A stretch of 64,000 bases of DNA, taken from Adenophora triphylla var. japonica. Its lineage: Eukaryota; Streptophyta; Magnoliopsida; Asterales; Campanulaceae. Position numbers and translations under genes: made by a program. Location: positions 1-64,000 of the forward strand of contig JAFEMH010007438.1 in assembly GCA_022495995.1 (NCBI GenBank). The letters run 5' to 3'. Positions 11,256 through 23,394 of the stretch are shown here, piece after piece. Each line of letters begins with the position of its first letter. The first letter of the stretch is position 1. The notes beneath the pieces are model-generated. The model did no database searches. It worked only from the letters and a program-made list of their open reading frames with translations, and was not told the origin of the DNA.

Positions 11256-12200
11256 TCAAGACGGTGGGATTTTATCCCGAGTGACCGCCGATCTATGTTG
11301 CACACTTGGGCCTTGGGAGGCTCGGCCGTGGCCCGTTAGCATGTGACCTTCCTCGTCATGTTTGATTTCGAGAATAGGTATTCCGCCCGTATCTGTGCCT
11401 TCTAAAGTGACTAAATCTCGTAAATGGTCGTCAGATCCCCATTCGAGACGAATTTCACACCTTTGGTGGAGGCTTGAGGCGACCCACTTTGACTTGGTGC
11501 GGCCAAGGTCTTCCCAGAGGGCATTGAAAGTAATCGGGATGTCGATAACACGGAATTCCACAGTATCAATTTACTGTCCAAACCAGAGGTCTAAAGTAGC
11601 AACTCAGGAATTTGCTCGGGATGTTGAGTCGTAAGCTTTGGCTTGTGAGAGAAGAAGGCTTCAAGTCCGTAGTCTTGATATCAAGCAAGCTCATGATCTT
11701 TCTTTGGAAGAATGTTCATTCCGGACCCATTATCAACCAGGACCCGAGGAGGCGTCGTTCATCCAGTGGGTGTGATGAAGAGAGGCTCATTATGATCGGC
11801 CCCAAATTGAGGGAGGTCGAGATACGTGAAAGTGATTATGTTCCCGTAGTGGATGTTTCCAATCAGTTGTACCACATCATCGGGAGTAGCATCAATAGGC
11901 ACGAGAGTGCGAGCCGGGCTTTCTTCCGGCTTCGGCTTATGGGGATAAGGCGAGGTGAGTAGAGACCGAGAGGAAATGTTGGCTGTGTTTGCTTCAACCG
12001 GTGAGCACGGGATCCTCTTTTTCGAGTGCAGGTTTGAGGTTGTCTTAGCATAGGGGCGGCGATCTTCTTTTGGTGCTTGATACGTGGCCTTCTTATACAC
12101 TTGGGATTTCCTTGGAAGATCTGCCCGGATCGGGTTAACGAGTTAACTTCCTCATCGATCGTCTCTTGACTAGATTTCTTGATCTTTGCCAAGGTCAATA
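11256..12200 (-). pseudogene. Tat protease / pre-RT region, broken
   Basis: The minus strand contains MEFRVIDIPITFNALWEDLG and KWVASSLHQRCEIR. This matches the F.VID....FN.LLGRPW......ASSLHQK.KF block that follows the retroviral-type aspartic protease in Tat/Athila polyproteins. Here GRPW has been scrambled by indels. Upstream in element order, 11759-12198 carries TPDDVVQLIG and HYGNIITFTY in frame-shifted pieces. I could not place an intact DTG/DSG active site. Confidence 0.7.
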
Positions 12201-13026
12201 GGGGAGCCCTTTTGGCTATTGGCCATTGGTTACGACGGGGCTAGTGACGGTGCGAGGGGCGAGCTTGAGCATATTGGCCTCCTTCTGGCGGCCCTTATAA
12301 CCGGCTTCCCAAGTTCTGGGCCACGAGTGCAGGGTTGTGTTGTTGCCCCCTGGATGGCCCATTGAGAGCTAGGGCGTCCTCCGATTCACTCTTATGGCCG
12401 GCCTTGCTCATTGTTATCATGCAACAAGAGTCGCTATTGTCGGGGGAGCTTGGCGGTTTGCCGATTTCTTCCCCGGTATAGTGTAGCCATTCTTGTTCCT
12501 TTACGTAATATTCAGAGTGGAGATGATTATAGCATTACGTGTGGGAGGAGCGTCGGAGTATCATGCCGGTTTCCGGGACTTCTCTGAGAGCGAAATACAT
12601 TCCGGAAAGTGATTTCCTCTCGGGTCACCTTGACAAGAATTGTTACTTTGCTTTCGGGCGGGTTTGATCGACAATAGTGATTTTCTCATTGGAGAGGATG
12701 GGGAGTCAGTCTCCCTCTTTCTAGCGAGATCTTCAACTATTCGCTTAGACAGATACCCGAAAACCCTTTCCCCCAAAGCATGGTAGGCGGTGTTGAATTC
12801 CTAAGACATCCACGTGCTCGAGATCCATGAAACTTCATGGCCTTCATGTCCTCGGTCTCGTATTCGTCTTCGAAGTTTCTTCGTTGTCGCTTCTTGATAA
12901 CCGGCCATTGTGCACAGCTCCCATGGGCTCATTTCGCATGATTGTTCCAGATTGTTTCCGGATCGGGGCCTCGGTCGACTCTTCGCTCTCGTCATCATCA
13001 TCGCTCATTGCCATCATCGTCATTCG

Positions 13027-15404
13027 TCATCGTAATCGTCTTCCCATACCACTGGGGATATCGGTGAGAGGAGCGACGGTCAAATCTGTTGGGGGAAGAG
13101 GGGTGCGTGCGGCGAGAGTTGTCATATGCTCCCATTCCGGAAGTGATGGTAAGCTGCGATTCGGCTTCTCCTCCCGAAATTGCGGGGGAAGAGTGAGAGG
13201 GTGGCACGTATTTGACACCGGGTAGGATATAGAAGGAATCCTCCTCTTCCGATTCTTCACTGTTCTCGGGATCATATTCGGGCTCTCCCAAAGCCAATTT
13301 GCGAAGTGTACTAGCTCTAGATGCTCTTCGGCCTCTTTCTTGATAAGCCCCGATGAGCGCCCGGAAAGCTTTCTTGCTCGATTCTTCTCGATTGTTCTAA
13401 CCATCTTGTGTAAATAGTCCTTTCATATTTTACGGCGGAACGGCCCAGTTCTTCGGTATCGGTTTTCCCTTTATCCGAGAAATAGCGGGCCTCGTATTCT
13501 TGCAAGGAGTCTCGACATGAGACCAAGATGGGTTGATTCGTTCGATATCCTCGAGGCCGAGGGAATCCGAATTCGGGATCCTCGACGAGATTGGCCACGG
13601 GTATTTGGGGACCTTCATCGGCATCTTCCTGGGCGTGTGAAGATTCTCCGCATTCAATCATATTCACACGATTATGGTTCCGTGGCGTGATTTTTGGCTT
13701 GTGTTAGGCCCTTCGGGGCCTTCCAACTTTCCTTGCTCTATTAGCCCCTGGATTGCCTTTTTCGAGTAAAGCGGTATCGATCGAGATGTCCGTGAGCTTG
13801 ATGAAAGGCACAATACTTTGTAGTATCCACGGGAGCATTCGGATTTACGGGTTTGAAATTCTCCAAAGGCCGCAAGCCTTCTTTTACCGATCCCTAAAGA
13901 TGTCATTCGGGGGCATCCCAAAGTTTTCGAGATTTATGACTCGCGGTGCAGGCTCGGCCGGTTTCTGGGAGCAAAAGGAGTCGTGTTGTTACATTCCTGT
14001 CCCGCATAGTTAATCATCTCTTTGCCTTTGGCGGGAAGCGAGGGCGGTGTTTGCGGGAGGAGCCCGATATACGTAGGCGGAGTGCGGCGGCGGTTGCGGT
14101 GTAGGCCTTTTCAAACTTAGGCTGCGAGTTAACCATGGCCCGTAAGTGCGAGTATGGGAAGTGACCGAGGGAGGCTCTCGAGATGTGGTTTCAAGCATGG
14201 CGGAAGATGTCCGGTTGTTCCTCTTCGGAAGGAGGGATGGCCATTTCAGAGTTTGATTCCACCGCTTGTAAAAGTCCCCAACATTCTCGTCGGGAATGAC
14301 TGTTGTTGTTTGTAGGTCAACCCTATTTGTTTCCCATTCCAAGTTGGCCTTATATTTTTACGTGAAGGCATTGGTGATTTGGTCCCATGTGGCCACGGCT
14401 TCGGGTTTCAAACGGAAGAACCACTTTAAGGCCTTGGACTTCAAGGATAAGGCGAAATAGTCGGCCGGTGGCGATTGGTACATCCTTTGGCTTTCATCGC
14501 CAAGGTATACGTGTCCAAATGGGTTTTCGGACATGCGGTTCCATCAAAGAGATCCAGATTTGGCATCACGAATTTGTGGGGGCGGGGAACAATGGAGTCG
14601 GGTGCACGTAGGCGGAAGGCGGGCTTTACGCGGTCGGTTCGGCAATCTGCGCTTTCATTTCCTTGTGTTGTTCCATGGAACCGGGCCGGATGAGGGTCTT
14701 GTGGCGGAACCATGGCATTCAAGCTAGTGGGTGAGCTAGAGAGAGGAGCTACCACCGGAGGCGGGCGGGTGGAGGGAACGGCCGGCCGGGGACGTAGGTG
14801 AAAACATGTCACAGGTGAGTTACCACAGGGAGCATGAGTAGGAGCACTGAGCAGGGTAGAACCTTGCGGCTTCTTGTGGATTTTCAAGCGGCAAAGTAGG
14901 TGGGGGCGGCCCGATGTAGCCGGATAACTTGGATTTCAGTGGGGCCCGTAAGTAGGCTTGAGTGCGGGGCTCCGGATTGTTGAATTGCATGGTGCTTGTG
15001 GTGAAGGTGTGTAACCCGGGGGTGCTTGCGGTCACAGTGATTCGGATGACACCGGATGGGAACGTTCGAGGAGGGATTCGACTGTGGCCCGAGAACCGAG
15101 GCTGTGGCGGCATTCGAGCGTGGCTTCTTTGTGAAGGTCAGGATTGATCGGTTCCGGGCGAGGCGGGATCCCGATTAGGCGTGGCATTGCGAGATAGCCC
15201 CAACCATGAGAAGACATTCCGTGCGATTTTGTCCCCACGATTTGTGCCGTCGGGCTGCGTGGATCCGGTGGTCCGTGGTTGGGGAGCTGGCGACCCGAAA
15301 ATCGAGGAGCATGGGTTACGGTAGTGGCACCATAGGAGGTGGGTGGCGGCATCCTGGTGTAATCGGGCGGCGAGAGTGGGGTTGGCATCCTCGTCTTCTT
15401 TCAC
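13027..15404 (-). pseudogene. Tat Gag remnant
   Basis: The key block is at 14441-14620: RPHKFVMPNLDLFDGT then CPKTHLDTYTLAMKAKGCTN, the Gag-domain start (F.DGT.CP..HL..Y...M) of Tat/Athila elements. Downstream, 14010-14342 has GDFYKRWNQ-like text and 13664-13921 has EKAIQGLIEQGKLEG-like text (the segment after the zinc-knuckle-like region). The N-terminal part (14820-15404) is proline-rich. Each block lies in a different frame. 12201-13026 continues gag-pol linker sequence without a motif I can name. Confidence 0.7.
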
Positions 15405-17032
15405 GGTGAAGGTGCCATCCGGATTGAGGCCGGCGGCAGGCGTGACTCTTAATAGCCTCCATAAGGCTGTTTGGCCGTGCTTCCTGTCGTAACCTCATAC
15501 GTTACGCTAGCGATTCCACTTTGTTGCTCTGTCTGAGGGGTCCGGGAGGCGGAGTGACGTTATCCCCATCATTACCGGCGATGCGAGGCATTACGAAACC
15601 CGGAGTTGGAACAAACGGCGAAGGCGACGATGCGCTTGACTCTTCCCAGCCCGATCAAACGGTGACCCGGTGCCCCGAAACCAAGCTTTGTGCGGAGGCT
15701 GCGGGGAAAGGACATGAAGGTTCGGATGTGCAGGAATGGAAGGAGGGTAGGTGTTTGGGCTTTAGTGCTCATGCGCAACATGCGATTATTTGTTCACGTT
15801 TACTTAAAACATGTTTTATTAACCTAATCGGTTGGAAAAGATTGCTCTTCTTTTCGCAAACTACTCGATTCTGGATCGGTGGGCCCCGTCACTACGTCTA
15901 TAAGCCCCTCGTATTCCACCCTGTATTTCGACCTCCCGGGGTGGACGGCCCGGGCGAGGGTCTATAGAGGCAAGCGGGTCCCACCGACCGAAAGAAAACG
16001 ATCCTAGAGGTCGGCGGGTAATCGAGTCTTAACGAGCATTCGATGTAAATTACGGACAAAGGCGACGTCGAGTCAAGATCGTGTCCAGGAGCTCGACGAA
16101 AAGTCGGCATGATTTGGGCGATAAATGTCCGCAATTGATCTTGACTTGTCGTCGGTTAAGCCGTAATTAGGCATGGAATAACCGTTAATCCTTGATGACT
16201 CGGTGTCAATCTTTGGGAGTCGGTGTATAATTTGTGCCGATCGAGCCGAAGTCAAGGCGCCGGTCAATATCTTGGTCAAAGTCTGCGGTGGAAAACCGGC
16301 GAGAACTTCGGCGGATTAGCGGCTGATTAGGGACCGAGAGATATTGAGTCGGTATGCCGACAAAGGCTTGAAAGGAAAGGTCTATACACGGACGGGGCAT
16401 GACACGGACCGGACTAAAAACCAGCGGGTCTCGGACAAAGTGTGTCACGGACAAGTGCATGGTCGACACGAGGCTCCATGGGATGTTTGGGTAGTCCTGT
16501 GCTCATCCGAGAGGCGTAATAAGACCAAACGGACCGCGACAAGGATTTCCCGGGTTAAGGACGTAGTGTGCGGTGTACGGTCACGTGCGCGTAGTGTGCT
16601 GGCGATCTATATTCTTTTACGAGTAAAATAGAGATTTTTTTATGTGTCTTAAAAATATGATGCATGATTTTTTTTTTTGGAAATTTTCTTTTTTTGAAAA
16701 TCTTTTTTTTTTTGAATTTTTTTATGAGCACATAAGCACGTAAGCATGAAAATTCCGACGGAGTTAGGGACATTATTCCGACGGTCAAAATTTTGACTTT
16801 CTCCGAGGCGGCCAAAACAACATGAAAGCGTGCAAAAATCAACATACACACAAAAATGATTTTCAAAGCCGGGACGGAAGCTTGACCCTCAAAAGCTTTT
16901 TTTTGAAAACGGTGATACCGGTACGTGGGATCGTTAGACCACAATTTATCCCCGACTCGTGTTAGGAGGCGATAACGGGAAATTTAATGGTTTCCACCAA
17001 TATACCGAATACCATTTTTTATTAAAAGCTTA
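15405..17032 (-). other. 5' leader of the Tat element
   Basis: Between the gag start and the primer-binding site. 15840-16560 is GC-rich and rich in CGG/CCG; 16640-16720 has long T runs. I see no conserved coding motif, so I call it the untranslated leader. Confidence 0.5.
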
Positions 17033-17051
17033 ATCCCAGCGGAGTCGCCAC
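17033..17051 (-). other. Primer-binding site, tRNA-Arg type
   Basis: Read on the minus strand directly after the 5' LTR (two or three bases spacing) is TGGCGACTCCGCTGGGATT. This is complementary to the 3' end (CCCAGCGGAGTCG-CCA type) of plant tRNA-Arg(ACG)-like tRNAs. It fixes the element's orientation and the inner LTR border. Confidence 0.8.
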
Positions 17052-17053
17052 TT

Positions 17054-18805
17054 TGTAACGATGGTGTTGCCTTTTCGCGGGAAAAATTCGATTTTTGCGT
17101 TTCTTTGAAAAACCAAATAAAACCGGAAAAACGAGTCGCCACGCCATTTTAATTTTGAAGGGCAAAACTTTGAAAAAGCCCGAGATCAGAGATTTAGGTT
17201 CGGAGGTCATGTTACGCGTCGGGAAGGACGTTAGTGTGCACCCGACGCGCCTCGTAAGACGAGTCTTCCAAGCTGAAAATCATTTGTGGGTGTGTGGGTG
17301 TGTGTGTTTTGGCCAAAATAAGTTGAAACTGGAAAAAGTAAAAATTGGGATGTCTTTTTAAGACTTTAAACTGATCCCATGATTTTTTGGAAGATTTTTG
17401 GATTGAGATTTGGTACTCAAAAACCTTTTGAAGTTGAGAAGTCACTTCTGCCAGAAGGAAATGGCAGCAGACACCTGATTTTGAAATGGATTCAAGGGTC
17501 CTAAAACTTCATAATCTGGATGAACTCAGAGAATGAAAGTTTCTCTAGACTCCTTGAATAAACTTTGTGTGAAAGAAATTTCCATTTTGGAGAAGATTTG
17601 AGGGGTCAAAACCTTCTGGAAACCTCAGATATGAGATCTGGATTCCCAGAAGCTGATGAACTAGCCTCTGAAAGAAAAATTGAAAAGAGGAGTTTTACTC
17701 ACCCAAAAAATAAGGTAAAAATATGTCTGGAAAGCTCTGGATGTTGGCTACAAAAAGTGTTTTGTAGTCAACACAAAATTCCAAGTTCATCTGTGTCCAA
17801 AAATTAAGACCATGGACTGAGGTCTGAGAAAATTGCTACTGGACAGCAACTTCTCAAGAAAGAAAATATGATTTTAAGGGTGGTTTGGCATCCATGCTTG
17901 TCCCCATTTCCCTAGGTTTTGGTTAGTGATCACTAGACATTTTAGTGGTGAATCAACTATACCAAACCATCCTTGGGGTACATTAGGACTAAGCATTTCA
18001 TTTGCTTGGGGAGGGGGATTTTACCCTTTGAAATCAAGATTTAGTGCTTGAAAATGGTTTTTTAGGGTTTTGAAAGTGCATTTTTGCAAGTAAGAAAGAA
18101 AAGCTTTGAAAATAATGTTGATCTTTGTAGAAGATCATCCATGGAGATGGTCTTCCATGGTGATCTTCTTAGATCTAGAGAAAGAAGATGAAAGAACTAC
18201 ATTTTGTAGTTTGAAGATGCATGCATGGATGAGATTTAGGGTTAGGAAGAAGAGGGTTTACCAATCTTCCTTGTGTTCTTGAGTGTTTGGCTTGAGTGTA
18301 TGAGTGTTTAGGGCTTTAATATGAGAGTGAGTGGATGAGTATGAGTTGGGAAAGATTGGAAAGAAAAAGGTGACAATTCTTGAGAATTCTCACTGTTTTC
18401 TCTCTATATTTCGCCAGAACTTCGTTGCAATTGTCTTCTTCCTCCTTATTTTTGTGACTGGAGGGCTCAATTTATAGCCCTCTGAAAATTACATACTTGT
18501 CCGCGCGGATAGGATCAGGCAGCGTGCACTGTTCATTAAATGCGGCTTGACTTTGGACAAGAAGAATAATCTTTTTCAAAATTCAAATTGACCAGCCAGT
18601 TTTTGTTTCCAGCATTGCTATATTTGGTTTTCTTCATTTGTTTTTCTTTTTTGAGATTCTTTTTAAGGTTTAACCTTAAATAACAATGCCCATTCTACCC
18701 TCCCTTTGTTAGAAATGTTAGGATAGTTAGGAATTGTTAGAAATGTTATAACTTTCGTTAATTTTCTAACGAAAATTCTAACAAGCTCAAATTGGAGCAC
18801 TTACA
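17054..18805 (-). repeat. 5' LTR of the Tat element
   Basis: Direct copy of 1-1774, 1752 bp, with TG...CA ends in element sense. It holds the hairpin at 18129-18169 and the promoter TATA-like site at 18470-18476. The next bases (ATATG) should be the target duplication, but its partner lies outside the window. Confidence 0.9.
18470..18476 (-). promoter_or_regulatory. LTR promoter TATA box inside a small hairpin
   Basis: The minus strand reads GGGCTATAAATTGAGCCCTC. TATAAAT sits in the loop between inverted arms GAGGGCT and AGCCCTC. The same arrangement is kept in the other LTR at 1427-1447. Confidence 0.5.
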
Positions 18806-19073
18806 ATATGGCAGTGATGATTTTACTTTACTATACAATCATTGATATTATTTAAATATTATTTTGAGCGGTGTGTTGAAATTTTGATTAAATTCAGAAA
18901 TATATGGATTGTAATTATCAAACAAAATGTAAATATTAAAAATCAGCAACTTAATGATTTCAGCTACATTTTTAGCTCTATTTTTTCGGAACTTAATTTT
19001 CAATTTTACTAAACAAGGTCAGTGGCGGATTCAGATTTTTTTTTATTGTTTGCCAGAAAAATGTTTCGTAAAA

Positions 19074-19633
19074 TCTAGGGAGAAACGCGTTTCTCCATGA
19101 GTTATGGAGAAACGGGTTACGGGTATCCAGAACCTTTTGAAAGGATATCCAGAAACTTTTTGTATTGGCCATGACCTTGTCCCATGATTACTTCTGGATA
19201 TCAGTCTCAAAGGTTCTGGATATCCAGAACCCTTTGAAAGGATATCCAGAACCTTTTGAAAGGATATCCAGAAATTTTGTATTGGTCATGACCTTGGCCC
19301 ATGGTTACTTCTGGATATCAGTCTCAAAGGTTCTGGATATCCAGAACCCTTTGAAAGGATATCCAGAACCTTTGTAAGTGATATCCAGAAATTTAGAATT
19401 GGCTTCTGGATATAAGTTTTAAAGCTTCTGGATATCCATATTCAATGTTCTGGATATCCAGAACCTTGTGAAAGTGATATCCAGAATCAGAAATTTGGTC
19501 TTGGCCTTGGATTTGGTCTCAAATCTTTTTTCTGGATATCCGTTCCAAAGCTTCTGGATATCAATTCCAAAGCTTCTGGATATCCAGAAACCCGTTTCTC
19601 CATAACTTATGGAGAAATGCGTTTCTCCCTAGA
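19074..19633. repeat. Foldback MITE-like element with GGATATCC array
   Basis: Terminal inverted repeats read TCTAGGGAGAAACGCGTTTC at the left and, reverse-complemented, TCTAGGGAGAAACGCATTTC at the right. They continue through CATGAGTTATGGAGAAACGG on the left. The interior is an irregular array of CTGGATATCCAGAA-like palindromes (about a dozen) spaced by GTTTTGAAAGG-like text, with an ~150 bp near-tandem duplication (about 19160-19375). The open frame at 19165-19377 is only the array read through. Confidence 0.65.
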
Positions 19634-19741
19634 CCTACTCAAAATGTTTTGCCTAATGATATCATTCAAACCATTTTTTTCTTTGATACGTATAATGTTC
19701 AATTTATAATTAGCTAAAACAAATTGAATTTTATTATGTTA

Positions 19742-20148
19742 CTTCCTTCGTCCCACTTCAAGGGTCCTATTTTCCCTTTTGATCCGTCAAACTTCAAGAG
19801 TCCCTTCCATAAATGACAAGTTTTATACCCTTATAATTTAAATATATTTACAAAAAAATCATTCATTATACCCTTATAATGTTAACATATTTACAAAAAA
19901 AAAAAAAAAAATCAATCATTAACTACTATTTCCTACCCCACATTTAACTTTTACATTCTCTCTCCTCTAATCATCTATCCACTTACAAAAAAATTAATCA
20001 TTAACTACTATTCCCTACCCCACATTTAACTTTTACATTCTCTCTCCTCTAATCTTCTACCCACTTACAATTTTTTATTTATTTTTAAAAAAAATTTTTA
20101 AAAATCGTGAAATCCAACCCCAGGACCCTTGGTCTGGGACGGAGGGAG
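19742..20148. mobile_element. Stowaway-like MITE (CTCCCTCCGTCCC family)
   Basis: TA-flanked ends CTTCCTTCGTCCCACTTC and, at the right, GGTCTGGGACGGAGGGAG. The family's terminal repeat is widespread in plants. Inside, an ~80 bp segment (ATCATTAACTACTATT...CACTTACAAA) is tandemly duplicated. Confidence 0.7.
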
Positions 20149-20189
20149 TACTATATATTTGATGAGGGTCTTGGATCCGCCCTAACAGG

Positions 20190-20723
20190 GTCTTAGACTA
20201 TCCCCATCAGTGACCCCGACCCAATCAAATCTCAAATAAAATATTAATTTCTCTCACTTCCATATACACACTCTCAACCTTATGTAATTTATACTCCCAT
20301 CAGTGACCTCGACCCAACCCAACCCAACCTTTTAAAAATAAAATATTTATTTTTTCTTTACTTCAACTTACCTAAAATACTTATCATTTTATTTTTTAAA
20401 ATAATGTATTAGTAATAATATTTCTAAAATTACCCGTACAATTATTAAAAATAATTACCCATACAATTATAAAAAATATAAATTTTGATATATTTTTTAT
20501 TTTATTATTTTATATAATTATATAAAATATATTAGTTTTAAATATATATTTATATAAATACATGTCACCCAATCATTGGGTGACATGTGTCCCATTTGGT
20601 GACCCAACCTAGGTTGGCTGGCTGTCCGGAGTCATGAATTTTGGTGACTTTTGGCGACTTTTTCCTTTTTTTTTTAACCCATGGTAACCCTCTCAAGAGA
20701 GTCACCAATGAGAGTTGTCTTAG
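20190..20723. mobile_element. Probable MITE with imperfect terminal repeats
   Basis: The left end TCTTAGACTATCCCCATCAG and the reverse-complemented right end ACTAAGACAACTCTCATTGG are imperfect copies. The interior is AT-rich and non-coding. It also has a nearly palindromic stretch around CACCCAATCATTGGGTGACA (20567-20586). Family not determined. Confidence 0.4.
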
Positions 20724-20769
20724 TCAGTATTTAGAGTGTTCATAAAGTAGGATTTTATTTATTTACCTT

Positions 20770-22450
20770 TTTTTTTTGGTGTTATGCCCTAGGCCATTGA
20801 TAATTATGACTGGTCATCAATAGCGTTATGTAATCGTCTTTACCATTTAGTATAGAGAAAGTTTATTTGGTTTATTATATGTTTATATGTTTATTATATT
20901 GAAATGCGTCCCTAGTTATTGTGAATAACTAGTATAAGTTGATAATGGATAATCATGGAGTTGATTATATGCATGTGATGCACATTACACTTGTGGATAC
21001 TTGCTAGAGAACAAGTATTGAACATGACCTACAGATGAGATTTATGACATGGTCAATAGTCATATGTGTCATGATTAAATCTCATGATAGTCGTGTCATT
21101 GGAATCCTTCGTACCTGAGATTATCATCGTCTTTCACATGATGAACATTGTGTTTAATATAGTCTAACATTGTCTTTAACCGGATAGCAATAAGGGCAAT
21201 GTTAGCACGATTGGATTCTTGTAGGAAAGAATGATAAGTCAAGACGAGATTTGTCCCTCTCTGTTTGAGAGAGATGTTTGCTTGGGCCCCTCGATGAATA
21301 GTGTTGATAAAATGTATGGCCATACTCAAGAGATTTGATAGAGATCAAATGCACTTGGATTATCAACATATTCAGGATCGAGAAAGCATTGAACGGTATG
21401 AGTTGACATGGACCATGACTCATGTTCGATTTGACATCGTAGACAAAGGGATTGTGACATTTGATCTAACGGGAAAATCAAGCTTTGATGTTATATTAAC
21501 TGGGTGGATATAATGGTTTGCTAGAAACCACTTATATCTTGTGATGTCGATGTTTCGAATCACTACCTATAATTCTTATTTGGGTCACACACAAAGAGCG
21601 AATTTGATTCTGGCTGAATATTGGGAATTGGAGTTTTGGCTTGGTATGTGGTGCGACATACTTAGCCATGAGGGAGGCACGACTCGTGCCAGGAATCACG
21701 ACTCGTGACATAAATTAGTACAACTGTATTTTTTGTCACGACTCGTGGAACGAGTGCTTTTGGCTTGGTCACGACTCGTGCTCTCAGGCACGACTCGTGC
21801 CCTTGATCAGCACACGTGACTTTCCTGGCTCGGCTCGTGGCGCGACAACTTCAGCCATTGACATGACTCGTAGCGCGACACTCTTAGCCAGTCCGTACGT
21901 GTTTTCCTTGGCTGGGAAGGTTTTGGTTTAACAAGGATTCCTACTCTAATTGTTAGGGGATTTATATATGATATAAATACTATCCTTTTGCAGCCATAAA
22001 ACCTAGTCCATAACTTGTTATTTTAGGGTTTACGAAACACTAAAATAGAGATCTAGATTATGAATCAAAGATCAAAAACACTTCAAGTAAATTCCATATT
22101 AGCCATTGATTATTGAAAGGTATTTCAATAATCGGAAGGATCATCTAGAAATCCAACAAGAAGTGTTCTTGGTTCGTTCGCGTGTGGATCACCATTAGAC
22201 GGAGGTTACTTTATCTCCTAAAGCTTGAAGACCTCCATTGTTGATTCATCACCAAGGTAGAACAAGGAAGAAGAAGATCCAAGTTTCATCAACGGTTCAA
22301 AGATTCAATTTTTGTTCATCGATTCAAATAAGATTTAAATCCAAGATCCGTTTTCGAAAGATCAACATAATCGCATTAAGGTATGTAAATTCTATTTCAT
22401 GGCTTTTACCTCTTCATGTTAGACGGATTAAAGGGCTAGGGTTTTGATTG
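20770..22450. other. Unidentified LTR-like sequence
   Basis: Starts around GGTGTTATGCCCTAGGCC and runs to GGGCTAGGGTTTTG. The composition and the TGTTATGCC start resemble a plant LTR or a copia 5' region, but I found no second LTR, primer-binding site or coding motif. It contains the CACGACTCGTG cluster at 21678-21799. Identity uncertain. Confidence 0.3.
21678..21799. repeat. Cluster of five CACGACTCGTG motifs
   Basis: Exact 11-mers at 21678, 21697, 21737, 21770 and 21789. Each is a 5-bp inverted repeat around a central C. Degenerate relatives (CTCGGCTCGTG, CATGACTCGTA) follow to about 21880. No gene overlaps them. Confidence 0.8.
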
Positions 22451-23099
22451 TTATTTTTAAGTCTTTTGCTGCGTTTGTAACCCCAAAACCCAATATTTTT
22501 GTGTTGTTGTTGTTAATTTGGTGAGAAATGGGTAGTATAAGAATAGGGTATGGTAATTTGGCTGCAGTTTCGGTACATATAATCATGTGTGGCTGAAATT
22601 AAAATGACCAATCCAATAAAATATGTAATGTATGTTTACAATTTATTTTTCATACAATGCAATGTGCTCATTAACGACAATATGAATAACATATTTTTGT
22701 ATTCGTTATCAAATAATGCAACAATTTTTTTTACTTACAGTGTCAAAATATTAACGGAGTTAATGACGTGGTATTCCCACGTCAACACCACATCATCAAA
22801 ATCACAATCAATGATTACGTATAGCTGACATGACAATAGCATAGGAGTGCCACGTGAGCCGGTTCGTTAGTTTTTTTAACTTCGTTTATTTCATTATTTA
22901 ATAACAAATATAAAAGTATGTTAACTATATATATCGTTAATGAGTACATTGTATTATTTAAAAACTAAAGAAAAATATATTGAATATTTTAGTAATTATT
23001 CTGAAATTAAATTGGTTTGAAGAGGTAAATAGACCTATAAGTTGATTTCGTGAAACAAAATGATAAATAAGTACTTTCCCCTTCCTATAATTGTCCTAT
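22451..23099. other. AT-rich spacer, nothing recognised
   Basis: Contains the near-palindrome GACGTGGTATTCCCACGTCA (22765-22784). I see no gene or repeat family. Confidence 0.4.
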
Positions 23100-23394
23100 C
23101 TTTTTATTGGACTGTCTCAAAATAAGTATCGTATTGTTTTTAAAAATAGTAAAAATTTACTTAAGTATTTAGTTGGGACTGGTCTAACTTTATCGGGGTT
23201 TGATCCATTCAGAACTTTGGGATGGTCATGTCGTACGACTGCCTACGTATCTCTATCGGATAATCAGGCCAAACGTAGTTCGACTTTAAAAGCACTCGAA
23301 AAGGTCATTTCAGGTATTTTGAAAATCAATTTTTGCAAGTAAAAGTAAATTCATACTGAGGAATCAATGCTTTGACCCAATTCTGAAAATACCC

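Larger units (their letters stand above)
1..18805 (-). mobile_element. Tat-lineage Ty3/gypsy LTR retrotransposon, degenerate
   Basis: Two long direct repeats (1-1774 and 17054-18805) bound a 15.3 kb interior. The repeats run TG...CA in element sense, and a tRNA-Arg-type primer-binding site follows the right-hand LTR on the minus strand. The element therefore reads right to left: 5' LTR, leader, gag, protease, integrase, antisense ORFs, minisatellites, 3' LTR. Extra antisense ORFs between pol and the 3' LTR, and tandem repeats in the 3' untranslated part, are known for plant Tat elements. All coding parts are broken by frameshifts. The window starts about two bases inside the 3' LTR, so the left target duplication cannot be seen. 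Reverse transcriptase and RNase H motifs were not found, so this copy is not autonomous. Confidence 0.9.
19020..20183. mobile_element. hAT-type MITE hosting two other insertions
   Basis: The left end reads CAGTGGCGGATTCAG; the right end, reverse-complemented, reads AGGGCGGATCCAAG. Flanking 8 bp are AACAAGGT (19012-19019) and AACAGGGT (20184-20191), seven of eight matching, as expected for a hAT target duplication. The interior contains the foldback element at 19074-19633 and a Stowaway-type MITE at 19742-20148. There is no coding sequence. Confidence 0.6.
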
